A DNA stretch of 64,000 nucleotides from Actinomadura fibrosa (GCF_900659615.1 NZ_CAACUY010000025.1:1-64000); one strand, 5' to 3'. Positions 7,580 through 17,196 are shown, counted from the stretch's first letter. The notes: generated by a model not told the origin, from the sequence alone. Made by a program: numbers and translations.

Positions 7580-8604
7580 TCAACGAGGAGCTGTCCCTGC
7601 GCCGCCGCCTGCTGATCACGGCGGTCACGCTGGCCGTCGCGGCGGCGCTGCTGTACGTGCTGGTCGCGCGGCCGCTGCGCGGGGAGGGGACGACGCTGAC
7701 CGCCGAGTTCGGACGGGCCGGGCAGGGCCTCGGGCCGGGGACGCAGGTCAAGGTCCGCGGTGTCACGGTCGGGTCCGTCGAGCACGTGACGCTGACCGGG
7801 CAGGGCAAGGCCCGGCTCAGCCTGAAGCTGGACCCCGGCACGCGGGTGCCCGACACCGCCAGCGCGTCCATCGAGCCGGCGTCGGCGTTCGGGCCGAAGT
7901 TCGTCGTCCTGGTCCCGGGCGCGCACGCCGAGACCGGGCCGTATCTGGCGTCGGGGGCGCGGATCGCCCGGACGTCCGATCCGCGGGATCTGTCGGATCT
8001 GCTGGCCGATGCCGACTCTCGGCTGGCCGCGGCCGACCCGCAGGAGGTGTACACCATCGTCCACACCATCGCGCAGGGCCTGGACGGGCAGGGCGGCAAG
8101 CTGCGGGCCACCATCGACCAGAGCGGCGTCCTGCTGAACGTCGCCTACGACAACCGCGCGAACGCCCGGCGCTTCATCTCCGACGGGGCCACGCTGTCGG
8201 GCTCGCTGGCCGACAAGGGCGACGAGGCGGTCGCCATCACCGGCGACCTGAACACGCTCATCGACGCGGCCGCCGGAGGACGCGGGCGGCTCGCCGGGTT
8301 CGCCGACGGGATCTCGGACGTGTCGGCGCTGGTCGCCCACGGGTTCGACAAGCGCGGCGGGCAGCTGCGCGAGGCGTTCCGCTCGTCCGAGCGCACCGCC
8401 GCGATCATCTACGCGCAGCTCGGGCTCGTCGGCGACGCCGTGCGCACCGGCAACAAGCTGCTGCCGCTGTACGCCCGGTTGACGTCGCTGCCCGGTCCGG
8501 ACGGCAAGAACTACCTGCGCTCGCAAGGCTACCTGCCGACCAGCCCGTGCGCGCTGGTCCTCGGGCTCTGCGGCCCCTACGGCGACGTGAACGGAGGGCG
8601 GTGA
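7576..8604 (+). CDS. mceA: Mce family protein, position A
   Basis: A 342-residue Mce protein. A single N-terminal membrane anchor (about residues 9-33) is followed by the MlaD/Mce domain (about 38-115: LTAEFGRAGQGLGPGTQVKVRG, then V-x-V-G-x-V), and by a long helical region that builds the periplasmic tunnel. Six such proteins are expected to form a hetero-hexameric lipid conduit across the envelope. The C-terminus carries the short cysteine-containing SPCALVLGLCGPYG segment. It overlaps the preceding permease by 4 bp. Confidence 0.93.
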   Translation: MINEELSLRRRLLITAVTLAVAAALLYVLVARPLRGEGTTLTAEFGRAGQGLGPGTQVKVRGVTVGSVEHVTLTGQGKARLSLKLDPGTRVPDTASASIEPASAFGPKFVVLVPGAHAETGPYLASGARIARTSDPRDLSDLLADADSRLAAADPQEVYTIVHTIAQGLDGQGGKLRATIDQSGVLLNVAYDNRANARRFISDGATLSGSLADKGDEAVAITGDLNTLIDAAAGGRGRLAGFADGISDVSALVAHGFDKRGGQLREAFRSSERTAAIIYAQLGLVGDAVRTGNKLLPLYARLTSLPGPDGKNYLRSQGYLPTSPCALVLGLCGPYGDVNGGR

Positions 8605-8606
8605 GG

Positions 8607-9686
8607 ATGCCCGGCCCCGCACTGCGAGGAAGATCGGCACTGCGGCGTGCCCGGACGGGACTCGCGCTGCGGCTGGCGGCGTTCGTGGCCGTGACCGGGA
8701 CGCTGACGGTCGTCATCGGCATGCAGATCGCCCGCGTGGACGTCGGCGGCGGATGGCGGCTGAGCGCCACGTTCGACGACGTCAGCGGGCTCGGCACCGG
8801 CGACCAGGTGAAGATCGCCGGAGCGCCGGTGGGCCGCGTCGACAAGGTCAAGGTCGTGGACGGCCGCGCGCGGGTGACCATGACCGTCGACGACTCCGTC
8901 ACCCTCCCGGCCGACAGCGAGGCCGCGATCCGCTGGCGCGACGCCATGGGACGCCGCGTCGTCTACCTCATCCCCGGGACGAGCCACGACACGATGCGGC
9001 ACGGCGCGCTGATCACCCGCACCCGGTCGGTCGTGGACGCCGGGGCCCTGCTCGACCAGCTCGCGCCGCTGACCCGCAGCCTCGACCCCGGGCAGGTCAA
9101 CCAGGTGCTGGTGTCGCTGGCCCAGGCGCTGGACGGCAACGCCGGCAACATCGACCGGCTCATCGCGGACGTCGACCGGCTCTCGTCCACGATCGCCGCC
9201 CGCCGCGGCCGGCTCAGGCAGATGCTCGACGACTACGCCACCGTCACCGGCGTCATCGCCCGCCGCGACAGGCAGATCGGCGCGGCGGTGGACGACCTGG
9301 TCAGCCTCAGCAAGGCGTTCGCCGACCACCGGCGGCTCATCGACGACACCATCGTCCAGCTCGCCGCCCTGGCGCGGACGTCGGACGCGGTGCTGGCGGG
9401 CAACAGCGCCGAGCTCGCCAGGGTCGTGAACCGGCTGTCGGCCTTCACCTCGGGCGTGCAGCGCAACCGCGGCACGCTGCTCCAGGTGCTGGGATCGGCG
9501 GCGCCGAAGCTCCAGCACATCTTCGCCGCCACCGACAACGGCGGGTTCGCCGAGGCCGCCGTGCCCTGCCTCACCCTGGCCGCGCCGCCGTGCCCGTACC
9601 CGACCCGGCTGCCCGGCCCGCGCGAGGACGCCGAGCACCTGAACTCGTCCGAGTCGCTCCGCAAGCTGATCGTCGGGGGGTCCTGA
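8607..9686 (+). CDS. mceB: Mce family protein, position B
   Basis: A 359-residue Mce protein with one N-terminal anchor (about 19-41) and an Mce domain at about 45-125 (LSATFDDVSGLGTGDQVKIA, then GAPVGRV). A long helical repeat region and a C-terminal cysteine pair (AAVPCLTLAAPPCPYP) follow. ATG 8607 is chosen because GGAGGG lies eight bases upstream; an in-frame GTG at 8601 that overlaps the mceA stop is an alternative. Confidence 0.92.
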   Translation: MPGPALRGRSALRRARTGLALRLAAFVAVTGTLTVVIGMQIARVDVGGGWRLSATFDDVSGLGTGDQVKIAGAPVGRVDKVKVVDGRARVTMTVDDSVTLPADSEAAIRWRDAMGRRVVYLIPGTSHDTMRHGALITRTRSVVDAGALLDQLAPLTRSLDPGQVNQVLVSLAQALDGNAGNIDRLIADVDRLSSTIAARRGRLRQMLDDYATVTGVIARRDRQIGAAVDDLVSLSKAFADHRRLIDDTIVQLAALARTSDAVLAGNSAELARVVNRLSAFTSGVQRNRGTLLQVLGSAAPKLQHIFAATDNGGFAEAAVPCLTLAAPPCPYPTRLPGPREDAEHLNSSESLRKLIVGGS

Positions 9687-10735
9687 TGGCGCTGGGATCG
9701 TTCCGCGACCGCAACAGGATCGCCGTCGGGCTGGTGTCGGCTGCCGTCCTCGCCGCCCTGGTCCTCGGCGTGTACCTGGTCGGCACCCAAGGTCTGCTCC
9801 AGGACCGCTACACCATCACCGGCGTCTTCGCCGACACCGGCGGGCTGCGCTCCGGCGACGAGGTCCGCATGGCCGGAGTGCGGGTCGGAGAGGTCACCTC
9901 CGTCAGCCCGGACTACCGCCGCGGCGAGGTCCTCATCACCTGGAAGGTCGACTCCTCCGTCGCGCTCGGCCCGCGGACCCGCGCCGAGATCAAGGTCGCC
10001 AACGTGCTCGGCGGACGCTACCTGCGCCTGAGCGGCCCGGTCGGCACCCCGCACCTGGCCGACCTGCCCGCCGCGCGGCGCCGCGTCCCGCTGGAGCGCA
10101 CCGAGTCGCCCACCACGGTCAACGACGTGCTCGGCGCCTCCGCCCGCACGGTCGCCAAGCTCGACACCCGCTCCATCAACGCGATCGTCTCCGAGGTGAA
10201 CGGCATCGGCGCGGGCGACCGCGGGAAGCTCGGCCACGCGCTGACGAACCTCGCCCGGCTCGCCGGCGACGTCAACGCCGCCGACCCGCAGATCAGGCGG
10301 CTCCTCGACAACGGCGACCGCGTCCTCACCCTCGCGCACGCCAAGGACCGGCAGCTCTCGCAACTGCTGTCCAACGTCCAGACCATGCTGGACGAGCTGC
10401 AACGGCGCCGCACCGAGCTCGCGTCGTTCCTCGGCAGCGGCGGCAGGACCGTCGCCGCGCTGACCCGGCTGATCGACCAGCAGCAGGCCAGGCTGCTCTC
10501 GGTCATCGCCGACCTGCGCAGCACCCTCGGCACGCTGCGTCCGGCCACGGGCGACTTCAACGCCCTGCTGGCCTGGGCCGGGCCCACCCTGTCCGGGCTG
10601 GCGGGCACCGGCGGCAACGGGCCCTGGCTGGAGGTCCTCGCCACCGGTCTCGGCCCGCTGTCACCGCGCGACCTGGCCGAACTCGCCCGGATGGCTCCCC
10701 AGGCCCAGACGAATCCGCAGGGAGGCAAGCAGTGA
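9686..10735 (+). CDS. mceC: Mce family protein, position C
   Basis: A 349-residue Mce protein. The anchor is at about 10-34, the Mce domain starts near 40 (ITGVFADTGGLRSGDEVRMA, GVRVGEV) and a helical tail rich in D-R-QL-S-LL repeats follows. Its ATG shares one base with the mceB stop (TGATG). It is expected to occupy one of six non-equivalent positions in the lipid-transfer tunnel. Confidence 0.92.
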   Translation: MALGSFRDRNRIAVGLVSAAVLAALVLGVYLVGTQGLLQDRYTITGVFADTGGLRSGDEVRMAGVRVGEVTSVSPDYRRGEVLITWKVDSSVALGPRTRAEIKVANVLGGRYLRLSGPVGTPHLADLPAARRRVPLERTESPTTVNDVLGASARTVAKLDTRSINAIVSEVNGIGAGDRGKLGHALTNLARLAGDVNAADPQIRRLLDNGDRVLTLAHAKDRQLSQLLSNVQTMLDELQRRRTELASFLGSGGRTVAALTRLIDQQQARLLSVIADLRSTLGTLRPATGDFNALLAWAGPTLSGLAGTGGNGPWLEVLATGLGPLSPRDLAELARMAPQAQTNPQGGKQ

Positions 10736-11772
10736 GACGCCCGATCTGCGCCGTCGCCGTCCTCGCGCTCGTCGCCGCGCTCGGCGGCTGCGGCATCACC
10801 GGGCGGGGCGGCTCCTACCGGCTGACGGTCTACTTCGCCAAGGCCCCCTCCCTGTACGAGGACTCGCGGGTCAAGGTGATGGGCGCCGACGCCGGGACGA
10901 TCACCTCGGTCACCGACGAGCGGAACCGCGTCCGCGTCGAGCTCGACGTGGACCGCGACGTCCCCGTCCCGGCCGACGTGCACGCCGCCATCACCTCGTC
11001 CGACGCGCTCGGCGAGCGCTACGTGCTGCTGCATCCGGTGTGGAAGCCGGGGATGCGCAGGGCAGCCCCCGGCGCCGTCATCCCGCAGCAGCGCACCGAG
11101 CTGCCGGTGGAGGTGGACGAGGCGCTCGACGCGTTCGCCAAGCTCAGCCGCTCGATCGACGGCGCCGCGCTCGGCCCGGCCCTGCACCGCGCCGCGGGCG
11201 CCGTCGACGGCCGCGGCGACGACCTCAACCACGCCTTGCAGGACACGTCCGCGCTCACGAACAACCTCGCCGCGCAGGACCAGAAGATCGTGTCGCTGGC
11301 GCGGGGGCTGCACTCGCTGGCCGCCAGCCTCAACGGACGCGACCAGCAGCTTTCGCGGCTGCTCGCGTCGTTCTCCACCACCAGCCGGACGCTGGCGGAG
11401 GAGCGCACGCGGCTGCGGGACTTCGTCGCCGGCCTGGCCGCGGCGATCCAGAAGAGCGGCGTCCTCATCACCGCCTACCGGGAGACGCTGCCGAGCACCG
11501 TCGCCGACCTGTCCAACATCGTTCTCAGCCTCAAGGGCAACGCCACGGCGCTGGACCAGGCCATCGACAGCCTCGGCCGGTTCGCCGACGTCGCGATCAA
11601 CGCGTGGGACCGCCGCAACCACGTCGCCACGATCCGCCTGGTCGTCCACGGCACCCTGCGGGCCTGGCTCCAGCCGCTGTTCACCGCGATGGGCTGGGGC
11701 ACCGTCCCCTGCCTGGAGGGCAACACAGCCCTCGCCAACTGCACCCCACCTCCGTCGAAGAAGGCCCCCTGA
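10732..11772 (+). CDS. mceD: Mce family lipoprotein, position D
   Basis: A 346-residue Mce protein with an N-terminal lipoprotein signal: a short hydrophobic stretch ending in LGGC, giving a lipidated Cys near residue 20. The Mce domain begins at about 28 (RLTVYFAKAPSLYEDSRVKVMG). In the best-studied mce operons only the E-position protein is a lipoprotein; here both D and E have a lipobox. The start is GTG 10732, overlapping the mceC stop as GTGA. Confidence 0.9.
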   Translation: MRRPICAVAVLALVAALGGCGITGRGGSYRLTVYFAKAPSLYEDSRVKVMGADAGTITSVTDERNRVRVELDVDRDVPVPADVHAAITSSDALGERYVLLHPVWKPGMRRAAPGAVIPQQRTELPVEVDEALDAFAKLSRSIDGAALGPALHRAAGAVDGRGDDLNHALQDTSALTNNLAAQDQKIVSLARGLHSLAASLNGRDQQLSRLLASFSTTSRTLAEERTRLRDFVAGLAAAIQKSGVLITAYRETLPSTVADLSNIVLSLKGNATALDQAIDSLGRFADVAINAWDRRNHVATIRLVVHGTLRAWLQPLFTAMGWGTVPCLEGNTALANCTPPPSKKAP

Positions 11773-12857
11773 TGACGCCTCAGATGACGCGCCCGACGGC
11801 GTCCCGGATGAAACGCGAGATGAGGCGGACGGCCGCGACGTGCACGGCGGTGGTCGTCCTGGTCACGGGCGCCGGCGGGTGCTCGCTCCAGACCCTCGGC
11901 GCCCCCAAGGGCGGCACGACCCTCAGCGCCGACTTCGACGACGTCCAGAGCCTGGTCGTCGGGCACAGCGTCCAGATCGCCGACATCCGCGTCGGGACCG
12001 TGACCCGGATCCGGCTGGCCGGCTACCGCGCCCGGGTGACGATGTCGCTCGGCCCCGGCCGGCGCGTCCCCGACGGCACCACCGCCACGATCGCCCGGTC
12101 GTCGCTGCTGGGCGAGAACTACGTCCGGCTCGACGTGCCGTCCGGCCGCGGCCTCGGCACCGGCCCGTTCCTCGCCGACGGCGCGACCATCGGACGCACC
12201 GGCACGCAGCCCGACCTGGAGCAGATCAGCGAGCGGGTCGGTCCGCTGCTGACCGCGCTCGGCGGCCAGGACCTCGCCACGATCACCGGCGAGTCCGCCA
12301 CCGCCCTGCGCGGCAACGGCACGAAGCTCAACACCTTCATCGTCAAGGCCACCGCGGTCGGCGACGACTACGCCGCCGCCAGCGCCGACCTCGGCCGCGC
12401 CCTGGACTCCCTCGCCCGGCTCGGCCGCGACCTGCGGAAGGGAAGCGACCAGTTCGACCGGCTCCCCGGCAACGTCGCGCTCGCCACCCAGCGTCTCCAA
12501 GCCGACCGGTCCGAGCTGCGGCGCTCGATCGAGTCGCTGCTGAAGCTGGCGCGCTCGGTCAACGCGAAGGTGCAGCGGCGCCACGCCGCCCGCCTCGCCA
12601 CCCTGCTGGGACGCGCCGACGCCCTGCTCGCCGCCGCGCTCCGCGGCCGCGACGACCTCAAGACGCTGGCCACCACCGTGCTCGGCTTCCTGCGCGGCCC
12701 CTCGGTCTCCTACCGCGGGCAGGCCCTGCTGTTCCTGTGGATCAAAGGCTTCCTGCCCGATCCCGGGACCGCTCATACAGGTGCAAAAGTCTCTCCCAAC
12801 TCCCCCCGTTCAGCCGGACGGCAGACGCTGGACGGCCTGCTGGAGCCGCGTCCATGA
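11772..12857 (+). CDS. mceE: Mce family lipoprotein, position E
   Basis: A 361-residue protein corresponding to the classical lipoprotein of mce operons. A basic N-terminus (MKREMRRTA) leads into a hydrophobic segment and the lipobox GAGGC near residue 37. An Mce domain (LSADFDDVQSLVVGHSVQIA, DIRVGTV) and a helical region follow. It probably anchors the complex to the outer face of the membrane. Its ATG shares one base with the mceD stop. The C-terminal 60 residues are short and Ser/Pro-rich compared with the helical core. Confidence 0.92.
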   Translation: MTPQMTRPTASRMKREMRRTAATCTAVVVLVTGAGGCSLQTLGAPKGGTTLSADFDDVQSLVVGHSVQIADIRVGTVTRIRLAGYRARVTMSLGPGRRVPDGTTATIARSSLLGENYVRLDVPSGRGLGTGPFLADGATIGRTGTQPDLEQISERVGPLLTALGGQDLATITGESATALRGNGTKLNTFIVKATAVGDDYAAASADLGRALDSLARLGRDLRKGSDQFDRLPGNVALATQRLQADRSELRRSIESLLKLARSVNAKVQRRHAARLATLLGRADALLAAALRGRDDLKTLATTVLGFLRGPSVSYRGQALLFLWIKGFLPDPGTAHTGAKVSPNSPRSAGRQTLDGLLEPRP

Positions 12858-14185
12858 GGCACCTGCGCATCGTCACCAACCTGGTCTTCTTCACCCTGCT
12901 CGGCGTCGCGCTCGCGGTGTGGGCCGTCCGCAGCATCATCCGCGTCGACGCCCTCGAACGGCCCTTCCCCGTGACCGCCGACTTCGCCTCCTCCCCCGGC
13001 CTGCACAGCGACCTGGAGGTCACCCACCTCGGCGTGCGCGTCGGCGAGGTCGGCACCGTCCGGCTGGACGGCGACCACGTCGCCGTGCGCCTCGACCTGG
13101 ACCGCGGCGTCCGCGTCCCGTCCGACGTCGGCGCGCGGGTACTGCGCAAGTCGGTGATCGGCGAACCGTACATCGACCTCACCGAACCCGCGTCCCGGAC
13201 GTCCCCGGGCACGCCGGCGACGCTCAAGGCCGGCGACCACATCCCCCTGGCCCGCACCGCGGGGACCACCGACTACAAGCAGCTCTTCGACGGCCTCAGC
13301 CGGACCCTCGACGCGGTCGACCCCCGCGACACCCGCACGCTCGTCCACGAGCTGGCCACCGGCCTGCAAGGACGCGGCGACAACCTGCACGACATGATCG
13401 GCGACGCCCACCAGCTCACCGGCACGCTCGCCGCCGGCGCGGGGACCCTCGACGCACTGTCCGCCCAGCTCACCCGCCTCACCGCGACGCTCACCGACCA
13501 CCGCGCCCAGATCGGCTCCGGCATCGACGACCTGGCGTCCGTCACCGCCGCGCTGCGCCGCTCCAGCCGCGACCTCGACACCGTCCTCGCCAAAGGTCCC
13601 GGGACGCTCAAGGACCTCGACCGGCTCCTGGAGACCGCCAGACCCGGCCTGGACTGCCTCCTGGCCGCCTCGGCCACCCCCACCGCGCCGCTGCTCACCC
13701 CCGCCAACCAGGCCAAGATCCGGCACGTGCTGTCGCTCGTCCCCACGCTGCAAACGCTGGTCGCCGACGTCACCGCCACCGACCCGAGCGGCAGCTACCT
13801 GCGCGTCACCCCGGTCATCACGCTCACCGGGCCCGCGAAGGCCGCACCCGAATACAGCAGCCCCGTGCCCAAGCCCGTCCCACCGGCGATGGCCCTATGC
13901 GGAAGCAAGGGGCGGCCGGACGGAGCGGCACCGCGCAACGCCGCACCGAGAGCCTCGACGACCGCTGCGGCCCCCGGCACCAAGCCAGGCGCCACGTCCG
14001 GCACGTCGGGGACGGGCGTCCAGACGGATCCCAACGGTGACACCCGTCCGATCGCGGACGAGGACGAAACGGCCACGTCGCCTCAGCACTGGTTGCCACT
14101 GCTCCCGCCCGCGCTGGCCGCGGCCGCCGTGCTCGCCGCGATCGCCAACGCCCTGCGCGCGCTCCGCCGCCGCAAAGCCCGATGA
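12854..14185 (+). CDS. mceF: Mce family protein, position F, with C-terminal membrane segment
   Basis: A 443-residue Mce protein. The N-terminal anchor is at about 9-27 and the Mce domain at about 35-115 (VTADFASSPGLHSDLEVTHL, GVRVGEV). A helical region runs to about 330. It then continues with some 85 residues of Ala/Pro/Thr-rich linker and a second hydrophobic segment (HWLPLLPPALAAAAVLAAIA) ending in RRRKAR. A C-terminal membrane helix with a basic tail would pin both ends to the membrane, which is not the standard topology. It overlaps mceE by 4 bp. Confidence 0.9.
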   Translation: MRHLRIVTNLVFFTLLGVALAVWAVRSIIRVDALERPFPVTADFASSPGLHSDLEVTHLGVRVGEVGTVRLDGDHVAVRLDLDRGVRVPSDVGARVLRKSVIGEPYIDLTEPASRTSPGTPATLKAGDHIPLARTAGTTDYKQLFDGLSRTLDAVDPRDTRTLVHELATGLQGRGDNLHDMIGDAHQLTGTLAAGAGTLDALSAQLTRLTATLTDHRAQIGSGIDDLASVTAALRRSSRDLDTVLAKGPGTLKDLDRLLETARPGLDCLLAASATPTAPLLTPANQAKIRHVLSLVPTLQTLVADVTATDPSGSYLRVTPVITLTGPAKAAPEYSSPVPKPVPPAMALCGSKGRPDGAAPRNAAPRASTTAAAPGTKPGATSGTSGTGVQTDPNGDTRPIADEDETATSPQHWLPLLPPALAAAAVLAAIANALRALRRRKAR

Positions 14186-15069
14186 CCCCCGGAGGACCCA
14201 TGGCCAAGACCGACACCAAGCCGTCCGACACCAAGACGCCCGACACGTCGACCGAGGACACAGCAGCGGACACCGCCGCGCCCAACGAGACACCGGACAC
14301 CGTTGAGCCTGACAAAACTGACAAGGTTGACGCTGACCAGGTTGACAAGGCCACCGACGAGGCGAGCGACACCGCCGCAGCCGCCGACAAGGCGACGACC
14401 ACCAGCGCGCCGGACGACGCAGCCGACACCAGCGCACTGGACGACGCACCGGTTAAAACCGGCGCTGGCACGGCGGCGGACGGGAACGCGGGCGGGGCGT
14501 GGGCTCGTCTGCGCAGCAAGGCCGTGCTGCCCCGGGCGACCGTGGCGGTCCTGCTGCTCGGATCGGCCGTCACCGCGGGACTCCAGTGGCATCAGGCCGA
14601 CCAGGCGTCCCGGCGCGACGCCGAGCGCCGCGCGATCAAGGCCAGCGCCGCCGACTTCGGGCAGGCGCTGCTCAGCTACGACCACACCAAGCTGCAAGCG
14701 GCCCGGAACCGCGTCCTCGCCCTGGCTTCCGACGACTTCGCGAAGACCTACGATGAGGCCTTCACCGGCGGGCTGGAAGGCGTCATCACCAAGCTGAAGG
14801 CAGACGCGACCGCAACCGTCCGCACCGTCTACCTCGGCGACGTCGGATCGGGGACGGCGAGGGCCGTCGTCGTCATGGACTCCGAGGTCCGCAGCACCGC
14901 GGGCACGCGCCGCGTCCTCGGCTCCTACCTGGACATGCGCCTGGCACGCCACGGCAAGAAGTGGCAGGTCATCGACGTCACCTCGATCGGAGCCGCGAAC
15001 GAGAGCATGGTCGACCCGCAGGGCAGGCAGCAGCCGTCGCCCACGGCGACCCCGTCCCCCAACCCGTGA
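14182..15069 (+). CDS. Mce-associated membrane protein
   Basis: A 295-residue protein of the Mce-associated (Mam-like) type. About 110 residues of acidic Thr/Asp/Ala-rich low-complexity sequence, presumably cytoplasmic, precede one membrane helix (about 115-135) and a C-terminal NTF2-like domain with the family features (AADFGQALLSYDHTKLQAAR, and KKWQVIDVTSIG near the end). Such proteins stabilise Mce complexes in mycobacteria. The start at ATG 14182 overlaps mceF by 4 bp; ATG 14200, three bases after GGAGGA, is an alternative. Confidence 0.85.
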   Translation: MTPGGPMAKTDTKPSDTKTPDTSTEDTAADTAAPNETPDTVEPDKTDKVDADQVDKATDEASDTAAAADKATTTSAPDDAADTSALDDAPVKTGAGTAADGNAGGAWARLRSKAVLPRATVAVLLLGSAVTAGLQWHQADQASRRDAERRAIKASAADFGQALLSYDHTKLQAARNRVLALASDDFAKTYDEAFTGGLEGVITKLKADATATVRTVYLGDVGSGTARAVVVMDSEVRSTAGTRRVLGSYLDMRLARHGKKWQVIDVTSIGAANESMVDPQGRQQPSPTATPSPNP

Positions 15070-15079
15070 TGGGGGCACC

Positions 15080-15730
15080 GTGAGCGACCCCGCCGAGGTC
15101 CCCGCGCCCCGCCGGGGCCGGGACCGCAAGGCCCCGGACGAACGGCGCGGGCAGATCCTCGCGTGCGCGCGGGCGCTGCTGAGCGAGCGCCCCTACGGCT
15201 CGGTGTCCAACACCGACATCGCGGCGGCCGCCGGGGTCAGCCGCGGGCTGCTCAACCACTACTTCGGCACCAAGCGCGAGCTCTACCTGGCCGCCGTCGC
15301 GGACATGATGGCGGTGCCCCCGGCGCCCGTCCCCGCGTTCGCGGAGGGCGCCACCGTCCGCGAACGCGTCGGCCAGAGCATCGAGGCGTGGCTGGAGCTC
15401 CTGCACCGCAACCGCGCCACCTGGATCACGGCCCTCGACATGACCGCCTCCCGAGGCGACGCCGAGCTGGAGAAGATTTTGGACGAGGCCCGCGAGCGCG
15501 CGGTCGACCACATGGCCGAGGTCGTGGGACTGGCCCCGGCGAGCCGCGAACGTTCCGAGCTGTGGGCGGCCTTCCGCGGATTCTCCGGCATGGCCGAGGC
15601 CACCACGCGCGAGTGGCTCAAGTACGAGCGGTTGACGCGGGCGCAGGTGCGCCTAATCCTCGAAGAGGTCCTCCTGCACCTGCTCGACGAGATCGTCCCG
15701 CGCCTCGCGCACGACACCGCCGGCGAGTAG
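15080..15730 (+). CDS. TetR family regulator linked to the mce operon
   Basis: A 216-residue regulator with an N-terminal TetR helix-turn-helix (about 25-70: RGQILACARALLSERPYGSV, then GVSRGLLNHYFGTKRELY) and a variable ligand-binding C-terminal domain. The start is GTG 15080, eleven bases after the Mce-associated gene, so it is probably co-transcribed and autoregulates the operon. It is one of two candidates for the factor that binds the TATTGGCG-type operator found at both the mce and truncated-haemoglobin promoters. Confidence 0.9.
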   Translation: MSDPAEVPAPRRGRDRKAPDERRGQILACARALLSERPYGSVSNTDIAAAAGVSRGLLNHYFGTKRELYLAAVADMMAVPPAPVPAFAEGATVRERVGQSIEAWLELLHRNRATWITALDMTASRGDAELEKILDEARERAVDHMAEVVGLAPASRERSELWAAFRGFSGMAEATTREWLKYERLTRAQVRLILEEVLLHLLDEIVPRLAHDTAGE

Positions 15731-15757
15731 GCGGGTAGGCGAGTAGGCAGGTAGGCG
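15723..15757. repeat. 8-bp tandem repeat between convergent genes
   Basis: Four variants of GCGAGTAG/GCGGGTAG/GCAGGTAG in a row, including the stop codon of the TetR gene. It lies in the short gap before the convergent transporter gene. No terminator-like hairpin with a T-run is seen here. Confidence 0.7.
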
Positions 15758-15765
15758 GACAGAGG

Positions 15766-16638
15766 TCACGGCAGCGGTTCGTGCCGGGGCAGCAGCGTGA
15801 CGGCCAGTCCCGTCACCGCGACCCCGCCGGCCAGGAGCAGCAGCGCGGCGCCGCGCGGCCACAGCAGCCCGTAGAGGACCGTTCCCGTCACGAGCAGATG
15901 CGTCTTGGCCACCACCGTCGCCGTGAAGGCGATCGTCACCATGCGGTGCCGTTGCAGGGCGGTCTGGAGCTGCGCCACCCCCAGCCCGGCCGCGACGAGG
16001 AAGAGGTAGGGGTAGACGGTCCGCGGCAGGGCCCCGATCGTGTAGTCGAGCTGAGCCATGCCTTCGAGGGCGAGTTCGGCGGTACCGATCAGGACGCCGG
16101 CCGTGACGCCGAACACGATCCCCGCTCTCGGCCTGGCGTGCAGCCCCGCCGGTTCGCGGTCGCAGGTGAGGAAGACCAGCACCGGCAGCAGCAGGCAGGG
16201 CGGGATCAGGAGCGCCAGGCCGATCGGCGACGGCGGCGACGCCGAGCCGGAACGCGTCGCCGACGCCGCCAAGGCGACCATCAGCGTTCCGGACGTGACC
16301 AGCAGCAGCGCGCACCACTCGCGGGGAGTCGGCCGCTCGCTGAAGCAGCCGACGGCGATGCCGACCAGCACGGCGACCGACGACACGAGGACGGGCTGCG
16401 CGGCCGGCAGCGCGAGCGCGTTGAGCGCGACGGCCTGGAGCAGCAGGCCCATGAGCACGACCGCGGCGCCGATCAGCCAGACCGGCTCCCCGAGCATCCG
16501 GACGAGCAGCTCGACAGGATGGTCGCCGCGCAGGGGCGGCATCCTGCCCGCCGCCACCTTGAACAGGGCCACGCCGACCCAGTAGACGCTCGACGACACG
16601 AACGCCACGGACATCGCGAGCCATGAACTCAGAACCAT
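15766..16638 (-). CDS. DMT-superfamily transporter-like membrane protein
   Basis: A 290-residue protein with about nine hydrophobic segments in the arrangement of drug/metabolite (EamA-like or NIPA-like) transporters, such as WLIGAAVVLMGLLLQAVALN and PVLVSSVAVLVGIAVGCF. The loop SERPTPREWCALLLVTSGTL is typical of the fold's repeat boundary. The substrate is unknown. It follows the truncated-haemoglobin gene by 33 bases on the same strand and is probably co-transcribed with it. Confidence 0.8.
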   Translation of the reverse strand: MVLSSWLAMSVAFVSSSVYWVGVALFKVAAGRMPPLRGDHPVELLVRMLGEPVWLIGAAVVLMGLLLQAVALNALALPAAQPVLVSSVAVLVGIAVGCFSERPTPREWCALLLVTSGTLMVALAASATRSGSASPPSPIGLALLIPPCLLLPVLVFLTCDREPAGLHARPRAGIVFGVTAGVLIGTAELALEGMAQLDYTIGALPRTVYPYLFLVAAGLGVAQLQTALQRHRMVTIAFTATVVAKTHLLVTGTVLYGLLWPRGAALLLLAGGVAVTGLAVTLLPRHEPLP

Positions 16639-16671
16639 CGTCCCTCGGCTCTATCCCCGGCGGTCAGGGGG

Positions 16672-17055
16672 TCATCGCGCCGCGCCCGACTCCGCGGCGA
16701 GCGTGCCGGACACGATGTCGTCGGCGAGCGGCAGCACCACGGCGGCGATCTGCCCGATGGTCTCCTCGGGGACGCCCGCCGCGGCGAGCGACGCCACCAG
16801 GTGCTCGGCGACCCGGTCGAAGTGCGGCTGCTCGATGCCGAGTCCGAGGTGCACGTCCTTCATCCCTCCGCCCTGGTAGAGCATCGGCCCGCCGAGCGCC
16901 TGCCCGAAGAACTCGACCTGGCGGCCCTTCAGCTTGGCGAGGTTCGTCCCGGCGAAGAACACGCTGAGCGTCTCGTCGGCGAGGATCCGTTCGTAGAGGT
17001 CGTCCACCACCGCGATCAGCGCCGCCTCGCCGCCGATCGACTCGTAGATGCTCAT
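16672..17055 (-). CDS. glbN: Group I truncated haemoglobin
   Basis: A 127-residue protein very similar in layout to mycobacterial HbN. The B-helix Tyr (DDLYERIL), the distal E-helix region (LKGRQVEFFGQALGGP, with the Gln that helps to bind ligand) and the proximal His in MKDVHLGLGI are all present. These proteins bind O2 and NO and in mycobacteria detoxify nitric oxide. The start ATG 17055 is preceded by GGAGGA; a longer frame upstream lacks any homology. Its promoter (17197-17227) matches that of the mce operon. Confidence 0.95.
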   Translation of the reverse strand: MSIYESIGGEAALIAVVDDLYERILADETLSVFFAGTNLAKLKGRQVEFFGQALGGPMLYQGGGMKDVHLGLGIEQPHFDRVAEHLVASLAAAGVPEETIGQIAAVVLPLADDIVSGTLAAESGAAR

Positions 17056-17196
17056 CCGTCCTCCCTCGGACCGGGAGCCGCCGCTCCGGGTGACCGGTGC
17101 CGGCCGCTCAGACGCCGGCTGAGCGGCCGGCACCGGAGCCAGCAGATCCGCGGACGCGAGCCGTGGACCCAGCCGGGCCCGCCCGCGGTAAGGGAA

